Shown piece after piece: positions 9,509 through 17,019 of a DNA stretch of 59,845 nucleotides. This DNA is from Gammaproteobacteria bacterium (GTDB lineage: Bacteria > Pseudomonadota > Gammaproteobacteria > Pseudomonadales > Azotimanducaceae). The stretch spans positions 1 to 59,845 of the forward strand of contig JAPPGK010000034.1 in the NCBI GenBank assembly GCA_028821405.1. The letters run 5' to 3'. The notes under the pieces were generated by a model. The model made no database searches, was not told the DNA's origin, and was given only the letters and a program-made list of their open reading frames with translations. Each line of letters begins with the position of its first letter. Within the stretch, counting starts at the first letter, position 1. The position numbers and the translations under genes are program-made.

Positions 9509-10852
9509 ATGAGTCGTTGTCCCATAAAGGCGGTCTTTCGCCAAGATCCAGGCACTGAAGTCACCGTCAGCGGGTGGGTGAAGTCCCGGCGCAGTTCGCG
9601 CGGCGGCTTTTCGTTCCTCGCCATCAACGATGGTTCGTGCTTCGCCGACCTCCAGGTCGTCGCCGACCAGTCGCTGGCCAACTACGACGACATCACCGAA
9701 CTCGGCGCCGGATGCGCCCTGGAAGTCATCGGCACCGTCGCCGAATCACCCGGCAAGGGGCAGGATCGGGAAGTCCAGGCGAGCGCCGTGACCATCGTCG
9801 GCCGCGTCGACGACCCCGAGACCTACCCCATCGCGAAGAAGCGCCACACCTTCGAATACCTGCGCACCGTCGCCCACCTGCGACCGCGCACCAACACCTT
9901 CGGGGCCATCTCCCGGGTGCGAAACACGGTCGCCCAGGCCGTGCACCGCTACTTCGACGACAACGGTTTCGTGTGGGTGAACACCCCGATCATCACCGCC
10001 AGCGACTGCGAGGGGGCCGGCGAACTGTTCCAGGTGACGACGCCTCCCCCGTCGAGCTTCTTTGGACGCGATACGTTCCTGACCGTGTCCGGGCAGCTCA
10101 ACGTCGAGCCGTACTGTCTCTCCATGAGCAAGGTCTACACCTTCGGACCCACGTTCCGTGCCGAGAACTCGAACACCAGCCGCCATCTCGCCGAGTTCTG
10201 GATGATCGAACCCGAGATCGCCTTCGCGGGCCTCGATGACCTTGCCGACCTCGCGGAGGACTTCCTGAAGAGCATCTTCACCGAGGTATTGAACCGCCAT
10301 CCGGACGACATGGCGTTCTTTCGAGACCGGATCGACAAATCGGTCGTCGAGCGGCTGGAGAACGTCATCGAATCCGCCTTCCTGCGGCTTGACTACGCCC
10401 AAGCCGTGGAGATCCTCCAGGCGTCGGGTGCCACGTTCGAGTTTCCCGTCGAGTGGGGCCGCGACCTGCAATCCGAGCATGAGCGCTTTCTCACCGAGGA
10501 GCACGCCGGCGGTCCGGTTGTCGTGGTCAACTACCCCAAGGACATCAAGGCGTTCTACATGCGTTTGAACGACGACGGGGAGACCGTCGCGGCCATGGAC
10601 GTGCTGGTGCCCGGCGTCGGCGAGATCATCGGCGGCAGCCAGCGGGAGGAGCGACTCGCCGTCCTGGACTCGCGCATGACGGATGCCGTCAAGGAAGAGC
10701 TCTGGTGGTACCGCGACCTGCGCCGCTACGGCTCGGTTCCCCACGCCGGGTTCGGACTCGGCCTCGAACGCCTCGTGCTCTACGTCACCGGCATGGAGAA
10801 CATCCGCGACGCCATCCCGTTTCCGCGGGTGCCGAACAACGCCGCGTTCTGA
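9509..10852 (+). CDS. asnS: Asparaginyl-tRNA synthetase
   Basis: Class IIb aminoacyl-tRNA synthetase charging tRNA-Asn, cytoplasmic, 447 residues (E. coli enzyme 466). The N-terminal OB-fold anticodon domain ([17 protein letters not shown]) is followed by class II motif 2 ([19 protein letters not shown]) and motif 3 ([10 protein letters not shown]), with the C-terminal [11 protein letters not shown] typical of AsnRS. The ATG at 9509 lies at the correct N-terminus; the longer open frame upstream overlaps the DUF482 gene in another frame and is not used. Presence of AsnRS means Asn-tRNA can be made directly rather than only by transamidation. Confidence 0.97.
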   Translation: MSRCPIKAVFRQDPGTEVTVSGWVKSRRSSRGGFSFLAINDGSCFADLQVVADQSLANYDDITELGAGCALEVIGTVAESPGKGQDREVQASAVTIVGRVDDPETYPIAKKRHTFEYLRTVAHLRPRTNTFGAISRVRNTVAQAVHRYFDDNGFVWVNTPIITASDCEGAGELFQVTTPPPSSFFGRDTFLTVSGQLNVEPYCLSMSKVYTFGPTFRAENSNTSRHLAEFWMIEPEIAFAGLDDLADLAEDFLKSIFTEVLNRHPDDMAFFRDRIDKSVVERLENVIESAFLRLDYAQAVEILQASGATFEFPVEWGRDLQSEHERFLTEEHAGGPVVVVNYPKDIKAFYMRLNDDGETVAAMDVLVPGVGEIIGGSQREERLAVLDSRMTDAVKEELWWYRDLRRYGSVPHAGFGLGLERLVLYVTGMENIRDAIPFPRVPNNAAF

Positions 10853-10919
10853 ACGTCGGCGACCTCGACGGGTCATACGATCGAAGGTTGGATGGTCGCC
10901 ACAAGCGTAAGATACGGCC

Positions 10920-11873
10920 ATGCCTGAGAGCGGCACCAAGTACCGGACGGCGCAGGGTTTCAGCGCCATCAAGGACGGCATCAAGGTGGTGAACCTCGAT
11001 GCCGCCGCGCCCCCATTGCGCAAACCGCCGTGGCTGCGGGTGCGCATCGGCGGCAACGGCGAATACGCCAACGTCCTGCGCACCGTGCGCGAACATCGCC
11101 TGGCCACGGTGTGCGAAGAGTCCCATTGCCCCAACATCGGCGAGTGCTGGAACGCCGGCACGGCCACGCTCATGCTGATGGGCGAGGTGTGCACCCGAGC
11201 GTGCCGCTTCTGTGCCGTCGACACCGGCAATCCCCGGGGCGCCTTGGACGAAGCGGAGCCCGAAAACGCCGCCGAGTCCGTGCACCTCATGGGCCTCAAC
11301 TACATCGTCCTGACATCCGTGGACCGCGACGACCTGCCCGATGGCGGGGCCGGGCACTACGCCGCCTGCATTCGCGCCATCAAGGCGCGATGTCCCGGGA
11401 CCACCGTCGAGGCGCTGACCCCCGACTTCCAGGGAGACACGACGGCGGTGGACAAGATTGTGAACTCGGGCGTCGACGTGTTCGCCCAGAACCTGGAGAC
11501 CGTGCGGCGACTAACCCATGTCGCCCGCGATCCGCGCGCGGGCTACGAGCAGACCCTCGATGTGCTCGCCCACGCGGCATCGCGGGGAGTGGTCACCAAG
11601 AGCAGCCTGATGCTGGGCTTGGGAGAAACCGACGCGGAAATCCGCGAAGCGATGGCCGACCTGCGCCGACACGGCGTCGACCTCCTGACCCTCGGCCAGT
11701 ACCTGCAGCCGACCCGCAATCATCTCCGGGTGGCGCGCTGGGTCCACCCGAACGAGTTCGACGAGTACCGGGTGTGGGGGCTCGATGCCGGTTTCCGGGA
11801 AGTCGCCGCCGGCCCCCTGGTGCGTTCCAGCTACCGCGCCGACGAACTGGCGAAGGCCGTCGCGCCGACATAG
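10920..11873 (+). CDS. lipA: Lipoyl synthase
   Basis: Radical SAM enzyme inserting two sulfurs into octanoyl-ACP or protein-bound octanoyl to form lipoyl cofactor for PDH, OGDH and glycine cleavage. At 317 residues it is full length. The sacrificial auxiliary-cluster ligands [12 protein letters not shown] and the radical SAM motif CTRACRFC are both present, and the C-terminal RSSYRADEL supplies the conserved Ser ligand. ATG start. It follows asnS by 67 bases; a TAAGAT hexamer at 10908 is too close to the start codon to be a convincing -10. No lipB is in the window. Confidence 0.97.
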   Translation: MPESGTKYRTAQGFSAIKDGIKVVNLDAAAPPLRKPPWLRVRIGGNGEYANVLRTVREHRLATVCEESHCPNIGECWNAGTATLMLMGEVCTRACRFCAVDTGNPRGALDEAEPENAAESVHLMGLNYIVLTSVDRDDLPDGGAGHYAACIRAIKARCPGTTVEALTPDFQGDTTAVDKIVNSGVDVFAQNLETVRRLTHVARDPRAGYEQTLDVLAHAASRGVVTKSSLMLGLGETDAEIREAMADLRRHGVDLLTLGQYLQPTRNHLRVARWVHPNEFDEYRVWGLDAGFREVAAGPLVRSSYRADELAKAVAPT

Positions 11874-11895
11874 TCCATCCCGCGCTCGGGTTGTC

Positions 11896-12603
11896 CTACA
11901 CGGCCAGGTAGCCGTGTCGTGGTTCGCGGACCTGGCGTCCCGCCGACAGCCCCTCCGGCTCGCGCAAATCAGCCAAGGCTTCATCCCGTGACTTAAAGGT
12001 TGCCGTCCGTGGCAAGTCCATCGTGGCACGCTCGACCCATCCCGCCTCGTGCAGATCGAGGAAAGTGATCGTCCCGCTCCTGACCGTCGCGACCAGCTTG
12101 TGCTCGAATCCGGCGTTGTCCAGGAAGTAGGCGGCGTCGACGAGCCGCGCGACCCTCGGTGCGTTATCGAACGACCGCGGGAACCGGCGCTTCTGATCCT
12201 CACGTGCGATGTGGTGGCCGCCTTTGGCAACGCGAGTGGCAATGCGTCCCCGGGTCATGTCGGTGGACGGGACCGCCACGAAGACCATCACGAGGCGGTA
12301 GCCTGCCGCTTTGGCGCGCTCGGCGCTGCGAACGATCTCGCGGCTGGTTAGCGTCGACTCGCGCACGAAGGACCGACGCGCATCGATCAGCGAACGGGTA
12401 CGCTCGATGACCTCACGACCGGCGCGCAAGTCGACCGCCGGCACCTGGGAACCAGCCAGGGACTTGGCGATTGCGTCCGGATTCAGGTACTCGCCGGAGT
12501 CGAATCCGGCTCTCAGAAACCGATCATAGGCTGTCGACTTGCCCGACCCGTTAGGACCCCCGAAGATCGTCAGGCACGGTCGGCTAGGGGCACTGCTGCT
12601 CAC
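11896..12603 (-). CDS. Zeta-toxin-like P-loop kinase
   Basis: A 235-residue P-loop protein of the zeta-toxin/predicted ABC-type ATPase group. Walker A GGPNGSGKST lies near the N-terminus; RESTLTSRE and RIATRVAKGGHHI match the substrate-binding and Arg-rich segments of zeta-like kinases, which phosphorylate UDP-sugars in characterised toxins. GTG at 12603 is the last plausible start before Walker A; it overlaps the end of the 84-residue upstream gene by 20 bases, so the two are probably translationally coupled as a toxin-antitoxin-like pair. Whether this copy is toxic is unknown, since many zeta-like chromosomal proteins are uncharacterised. Confidence 0.75.
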   Translation of the reverse strand: MSSSAPSRPCLTIFGGPNGSGKSTAYDRFLRAGFDSGEYLNPDAIAKSLAGSQVPAVDLRAGREVIERTRSLIDARRSFVRESTLTSREIVRSAERAKAAGYRLVMVFVAVPSTDMTRGRIATRVAKGGHHIAREDQKRRFPRSFDNAPRVARLVDAAYFLDNAGFEHKLVATVRSGTITFLDLHEAGWVERATMDLPRTATFKSRDEALADLREPEGLSAGRQVREPRHGYLAV

Positions 12604-12838
12604 CCGAATACACCTTGTGCTTCTGGAAAAGCGCTTGCAGCGCAGCATCATCCTTGGGCAACGGCGTATGCGTCCCGTCCGGGTGATAGAGAACCGCCTG
12701 CCCATCGATCTCCACGACCCGGGAGATGCCCAGCCGGACGCATTCCTCGTTGAACTTGCGTGCCCCTTCGTCCAGCACGGCCATGAACTCGACTGGATCG
12801 AGATCCTCGATGTATCTCTTTTTCGTTGGCGATGTCAT
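12584..12838 (-). CDS. Small protein paired with the zeta-like kinase
   Basis: An 84-residue acidic protein with no named domain that I recognise. Its start ATG at 12838 has AGGAG 7 bases upstream; the earlier in-frame ATG at 12874 lacks this. The sequence contains DPVEFMAVLDEGARKF and a basic C-terminal third, ending GEQQCP. Its stop lies inside the kinase gene, giving a 20-base overlap. Size, order and overlap fit an antitoxin preceding its toxin, but this is inference from arrangement only. Confidence 0.65.
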   Translation of the reverse strand: MTSPTKKRYIEDLDPVEFMAVLDEGARKFNEECVRLGISRVVEIDGQAVLYHPDGTHTPLPKDDAALQALFQKHKVYSGEQQCP

Positions 12839-12938
12839 CGAATACTCCTGATGGCCTCGTTCGGTGTCCTGCATGGTAGCACCCGCGTCCGGCCCTCAAA
12901 CCGAGCAAAAAGCCAATCTCGCTACGGTGCCATCAGCG

Positions 12939-12944
12939 TATAAT
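12939..12944 (+). promoter_or_regulatory. Candidate -10 hexamer for cysS
   Basis: A perfect TATAAT in the gap upstream of cysS, on the coding strand. No good -35 is seen at 16-18 bases spacing. It would give a leader of about 125 bases that contains an inverted pair GTCCCCGC / GCGGGGAC before the ribosome site. Confidence 0.35.
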
Positions 12945-13072
12945 CGCCGCCGCCATGGAGACCGTACGCCGAATGCCCCGTTCCTGTTGTCCCCGCTGTT
13001 AGTGCGACGGCGCGGGGACCCATGTTCCCCGCCCGCCATCGACGCGAAATCGGCAATCAGGAGAGCGGCACC

Positions 13073-14476
13073 ATGGACATCACCCTGCACAACACCCAAT
13101 CCGGCAAGCGGGAACGGTTCGAACCCCTCGTTCCCGGCGAGGTGAGCATCTACCTCTGCGGTCCGACGGTCTACGACTTCGCCCATATCGGCAACGCCGT
13201 ACCGGCGGTCGCCTTCGACGTGCTCGTGCGCCTGCTTCGCCTGGAGTATCCGAAGGTGACGTTCGTGCGCAACATCACCGACGTGGACGACAAGATCAAC
13301 GCGGCCGGCATCGCCACGGGTCGCCCGATCCGCGAACTCGGGGAACGCTATGCCAAGGAGTACCAGGACGACATCGCCGCGCTGGGCGTGATCCCGCCCG
13401 ACGTGGAGCCCCGCGCCACCGGCCATATCCCCGAGATCGTCGACATGATCGAGACGTTGATTGCCGGTGGCCATGCCTACGAGGCCGAGGGTCACGTGCT
13501 GTTCCACGTCCCGTCCGACCCGGACTACGGCACGCTCGCCAAGCGGAGCCTTGAGGACATGCTCGACGGCGCCCGGGTCGAGGTCGCACCCTACAAGAGG
13601 GATCCCAAGGACTTCGTGCTGTGGAAGCCGTCGACCCCGGAACTTCCCGGCTGGGAAAGCCCCTGGGGACGTGGCCGGCCGGGTTGGCATATCGAGTGCT
13701 CCGCGATGATCCGCAAGCACTTAGGTCCCGTGATCGATATCCACGGCGGCGGCAGCGACCTCACGTTTCCCCACCACGAGAACGAGTCCGCGCAAAGCCG
13801 CTGCGTCAACGGCGGCACGCCAAGCGTTCGCTATTGGCTGCACAACGGCATGCTGACCATGGGCACCGGCAAGATGTCGAAGAGCGTCGGCAACATCGTC
13901 ACCATCCGCGAACTCCTCTCTCGACACGACGGCGAGGTGCTGCGCTATGCGCTTCTCTCCGGCCACTACCGGGCGCAACTCATGTGGAACGAGAGTCTCG
14001 CCCAGGCCCAAAGCAGTCTCGATACGCTTTACCAAGCGCTACGCGACACCGACGACGGGAGCAACGAGACCGCGGCCAGCTACGCCAACGCTGACACCGA
14101 CGCGTTCCCGTCGGACGTGGTGGTGGCGTTGTGCAACGACCTGAACACGCCACAGGCGCTTGCCGCGATGCACGCGCTGGCGAGCCAAGCGCGTCGTGCG
14201 GACAGCCCCGAGTCCGTACGCGCGTTGCGGGCGAAGCTGCTTGCCGGCGGGTGGCTTCTCGGCATCCTGACCAAGCCCGTGGCCGTGTACTTCCATGGCG
14301 TCGGCGAATCCGCGGACGCCATGGCACCAGACGTTGTCGAAGCACGCATCGAGGAACGCAATGCTGCCCGCGAGGCCAAGGACTTCGCCCGCGCGGATGC
14401 GATCCGCGATGAACTCGCGGCGGGGGGCATCCAGCTTGAGGATGGTCGGGCCGGTACGCGTTGGAGAAGGGTCTAG
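13073..14476 (+). CDS. cysS: Cysteinyl-tRNA synthetase
   Basis: Class I aminoacyl-tRNA synthetase charging tRNA-Cys, 467 residues, full length. The zinc-site YLCGPTVYD is followed by the HIGN class I signature and DVDDKIN. Zinc ligands recur in HIECSAM and HHENE, and KMSKSVGN provides the second class I signature. The C-terminal DALR/anticodon region is complete, ending in the TRWRR typical of CysRS. ATG 13073 has AGGAG about 10 bases upstream; the earlier ATG at 13022 lies in the leader. It overlaps no neighbour and ends 2 bases before the M20 peptidase start. Confidence 0.97.
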   Translation: MDITLHNTQSGKRERFEPLVPGEVSIYLCGPTVYDFAHIGNAVPAVAFDVLVRLLRLEYPKVTFVRNITDVDDKINAAGIATGRPIRELGERYAKEYQDDIAALGVIPPDVEPRATGHIPEIVDMIETLIAGGHAYEAEGHVLFHVPSDPDYGTLAKRSLEDMLDGARVEVAPYKRDPKDFVLWKPSTPELPGWESPWGRGRPGWHIECSAMIRKHLGPVIDIHGGGSDLTFPHHENESAQSRCVNGGTPSVRYWLHNGMLTMGTGKMSKSVGNIVTIRELLSRHDGEVLRYALLSGHYRAQLMWNESLAQAQSSLDTLYQALRDTDDGSNETAASYANADTDAFPSDVVVALCNDLNTPQALAAMHALASQARRADSPESVRALRAKLLAGGWLLGILTKPVAVYFHGVGESADAMAPDVVEARIEERNAAREAKDFARADAIRDELAAGGIQLEDGRAGTRWRRV

Positions 14477-14478
14477 CC

Positions 14479-15891
14479 ATGGATGTGGAGCGACTGGGCC
14501 GCTACGTCGACGAGGTGTGGGACGACAGCGTCGTCCCGACCCTGGAGGAGTACATCCGGATTCCCAACAAGTCGCCCCAGTTCGAACCCCAATGGGCCGA
14601 ACTCGGCTACATGCAGGACGCCGTGGAACACCTCGAGCGCTGGGTCTCGAGCTACGGGGTTCGTGGGCTCGAACATCGCATCGTGACCTTGGCTGGCCGG
14701 ACGCCGGTGCTGTTGTGCGACGTGGCAGGCAGCGCGCCCGGCAACGTTCTGCTCTACGGTCACTACGACAAGCAGCCCGAGTTCGACGGCTGGGTCGATG
14801 GACTCGCGCCGTGGAAGCCGGTAGTCCGCGACGGACGCCTCTACGGCCGGGGCGGCGCCGACGACGGCTACGCGGTGTTCGGCTCGCTCGCCGCCATTGC
14901 GGCACTCCAAGACCAGGGACTGCCCCATCCGCGCTGCCTCGTCCTCATCGAAGGCTGCGAGGAAAGCGGGAGCTACGACCTGCCGTTCTACATGGACGCC
15001 CTGGCCGACGAGATCGGCACGCCCGACCTCGTGGTCTGCCTCGATGCCGAATGCGGCAACTACGACCAGCTTTGGCTCACCACCTCGCTGCGCGGCATGC
15101 TGCCGGGAACGCTCAACGTCCAGGTGCTGACCGAAGGCGTGCATTCGGGTGCCGCCGGCGGCATCGTGCCATCGAGCTTCCGATTGCTCCGGCAACTCAT
15201 CGAACGGGTCGAGAACGCGGTCACCGGTGAATTGGCGGACGCGCTCACGGTCCCCATCCCGGCTTGGGCGCGTCAACAGGCCGCGGACGTCGCGATGACC
15301 TTGGGAAGTCTCGCCACCGAACGTTTTCCCTGGGCCGGTGGGACGAACGCCGGCGACGCATCGGCGGCCGACCTCATCCTTGCCAATACCTGGCGTTCGA
15401 GCCTAGCCGTGGTCGGCTTGGGAGGTGCCCCCGCGCTGGCGGACGCAGGCAATACGCTGCGCCCGTCGACCGCCGCCAAGCTCGTGTTCCGGCTACCGCC
15501 AACCCTGGACGCCGCAGCCGCGGGCGAACGGGTCAAGATGCTGTTCGAGGCCGATCCACCGCATGGCGCCCAGGTGTCATTCGAACTCGAACATCCGCAA
15601 TCCGGTTGGCGGGCACCCGACCAAGCCCCTTGGCTCACGACGGCCCTCGACCAGGCATCCCGAGATCACTTCGGGTCGCCGCTCAGGACCATGGGCTGCG
15701 GCGGCACCATCCCGTTCATGAAGATGCTGGGTGACCGCTACCCCGACGTGCAGTTCGCCGTCACCGGCGTACTGGGCCCCAACTCCAACGCCCACGGACC
15801 GAACGAGTTCCTGGACATCGCCACGGGCAAGCACGTGACGGCATGCATCGCGCAACTGTTGGGTCATATGGCGCGCCCCGTTGGCCCTTAA
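14479..15891 (+). CDS. M20-family metallopeptidase (dipeptidase-like)
   Basis: Cytoplasmic zinc amidohydrolase/peptidase of 470 residues in the M20 (ArgE/DapE/carnosinase) family. Metal and catalytic residues are visible in order: LLYGHYDKQP (His, catalytic Asp), YGRGGADDGY (bridging Asp), EGCEESGS (catalytic and metal Glu), CLDAECG (Asp) and GPNSNAHGPNEF (C-terminal His). The dimerisation lid is present (residues ~200-320). ATG 14479 follows GGAGAAGGG and lies 2 bases after the cysS stop, so both are likely co-transcribed. The exact substrate (dipeptide or acylated amino acid) cannot be assigned. Confidence 0.92.
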   Translation: MDVERLGRYVDEVWDDSVVPTLEEYIRIPNKSPQFEPQWAELGYMQDAVEHLERWVSSYGVRGLEHRIVTLAGRTPVLLCDVAGSAPGNVLLYGHYDKQPEFDGWVDGLAPWKPVVRDGRLYGRGGADDGYAVFGSLAAIAALQDQGLPHPRCLVLIEGCEESGSYDLPFYMDALADEIGTPDLVVCLDAECGNYDQLWLTTSLRGMLPGTLNVQVLTEGVHSGAAGGIVPSSFRLLRQLIERVENAVTGELADALTVPIPAWARQQAADVAMTLGSLATERFPWAGGTNAGDASAADLILANTWRSSLAVVGLGGAPALADAGNTLRPSTAAKLVFRLPPTLDAAAAGERVKMLFEADPPHGAQVSFELEHPQSGWRAPDQAPWLTTALDQASRDHFGSPLRTMGCGGTIPFMKMLGDRYPDVQFAVTGVLGPNSNAHGPNEFLDIATGKHVTACIAQLLGHMARPVGP

Positions 15892-15921
15892 GGTTCTGGA
15901 CGCCTGACCGCTAGGAAACCT

Positions 15922-16103
15922 CTGTTCAAGGTCCGTCCCTGGACTTGAACAGTAGCGAAACAAATAGTTTCGCTTGCAAATTCAATGGCTTACGCCATCG
16001 AATTTGGCGGCACATCCCTGTGCCGCGCTAGGGAAGGTCTTGTTCAGACCTTCCCTAGGTCGAACGCCCCGATCCTGGCGACCGCGCGCTGACGGGCGCG
16101 GTC
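15922..16103. repeat. Chain of six consecutive hairpins
   Basis: Six adjacent inverted repeats fill the gap between the M20 peptidase and the HNH gene. 1: 15922-15934/15941-15952, stem CTGTTCAAG(G)TCC with one bulge. 2: 15955-15961/15967-15973, GCGAAAC. 3: 15978-15989/15994-16005, 12 bp with one mismatch. 4: 16007-16014/16019-16026, GCGGCACA. 5: 16028-16040/16046-16058, CTAGGGAAGGTCT, 13 bp perfect. 6: 16080-16087/16096-16103, GACCGCGC. The first five are only 1-4 bases apart. One or two could serve as terminators for the converging genes; the full string looks more like a repeat element or structured RNA. Confidence 0.85.
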
Positions 16104-16117
16104 GGGTCGCCCCTACG
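16104..16117 (-). repeat. Dispersed repeat CGTAGGGGCGACCC, HNH-side copy
   Basis: Read on the minus strand this is CGTAGGGGCGACCC, identical to 48713-48726. Its TAG is the stop codon of the HNH gene. Related cores occur at 16968-16978, 48783-48793 and 57264-57280. Confidence 0.75.
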
Positions 16118-16715
16118 CGAGGAGGCTGTCGCGCTCCCTGCTGGCGCGGCCAAACTGGCTGGCCAGGAAGTCCATCTGGTCCCCGAGTATTCGACCCGAG
16201 TTGATGAGCGCCAAGTATTCGGCGATGTTCGGCACATAGGGAAGCGCCAGCAATTCCATGCCGCACTCGTGCGCAAGCCGGTTGCCCTTGCGGTGGTTGC
16301 AGCGCTTGCAGGCCGCAACGACGTTGTCCCAGACATCGCTGCCGCCGCGCGACTTGGGCACGACGTGATCTCGCGTCAGGCCCGAATCGGGGTATACGCC
16401 GCCGCAGTAGAGGCACAGGTTGCGGTCACGACCGAACAGCGCCTGGTTCGTGAGTGGCGGCACGCTGCGGCCGTGCCGCGCGATGCGGCCACCACAGGCG
16501 ATGATGCTGTGCACGTCCATCGTGGTCCGGCTGCCGTCGAACCGCGAACGGCCGCCGCGCAGGCGGAGAATCGACTCGCCGCGTTTCCAGACCACCAGGT
16601 TGCGCGCATAGAGGCACACCGCTTCCTGCCAAGTCGCCCAGTCCACCGGTTGGCCCGTTAGATTGAGCCGCAGGATGCGCGGCACGCGGTCGTAGCTGTC
16701 GAGCGTCGCCAGCAC
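16113..16715 (-). CDS. HNH endonuclease-family protein
   Basis: A 200-residue HNH nuclease-fold protein. The N-terminal DSYDRVPRILRLNLTGQPVDW is followed by a VCLYARNLVVW segment common to a widespread chromosomal HNH family. The HNH core is intact: CLYCG (zinc), TRDHVVPKSRGG (catalytic His), then ACKRCNHRKGNR (Cys pair, Asn, His). GTG 16715 is preferred because GAGGAG lies 6 bases upstream and homologues start just before DSYDRV; TTG 16760 would add 15 residues. Physiological role unknown. The stop codon is contributed by the dispersed repeat. Confidence 0.88.
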   Translation of the reverse strand: MLATLDSYDRVPRILRLNLTGQPVDWATWQEAVCLYARNLVVWKRGESILRLRGGRSRFDGSRTTMDVHSIIACGGRIARHGRSVPPLTNQALFGRDRNLCLYCGGVYPDSGLTRDHVVPKSRGGSDVWDNVVAACKRCNHRKGNRLAHECGMELLALPYVPNIAEYLALINSGRILGDQMDFLASQFGRASRERDSLLA

Positions 16716-17019
16716 CTCGCTCTCCTCGAATCGCCGGCAGGCACCAAAACCAGCGCGCAATCATGACCAAAGCTCCCGCATGACACAAGCGCCACGGAGT
16801 GCATTTTGAGTGCGCTGGGAGTGCGCGCTCGTGCGCGGGCGAGGTGGCACGTGCTCGATGGAGGTTCCCACCCCGGGGCCGGGGCCCGCGCACTTCGGCG
16901 CGTTGCTGGTCGCCCGATCGACCGGACGGTGCCCCTTTCCTGGCCGCAATGCGCGCCAAGGCAGGCCTCGCCCCTACGGAACCTCGCTCAACGATCGACT
17001 CGGAAACCGCTCGAGAACG
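16716..17019. other. Intergenic gap with repeat fragments
   Basis: No gene seen. The stretch holds short GTGCGC iterations around 16800-16850, a CCCCGGGGCCGGGG segment near 16872, and a copy of the dispersed repeat core (TCGCCCCTACG, 16968-16978). It probably contains the HNH promoter. Confidence 0.6.

Noticed and set aside
15922-16103. CRISPR array
   Set aside because: The units are different palindromes without a constant repeat or spacers.
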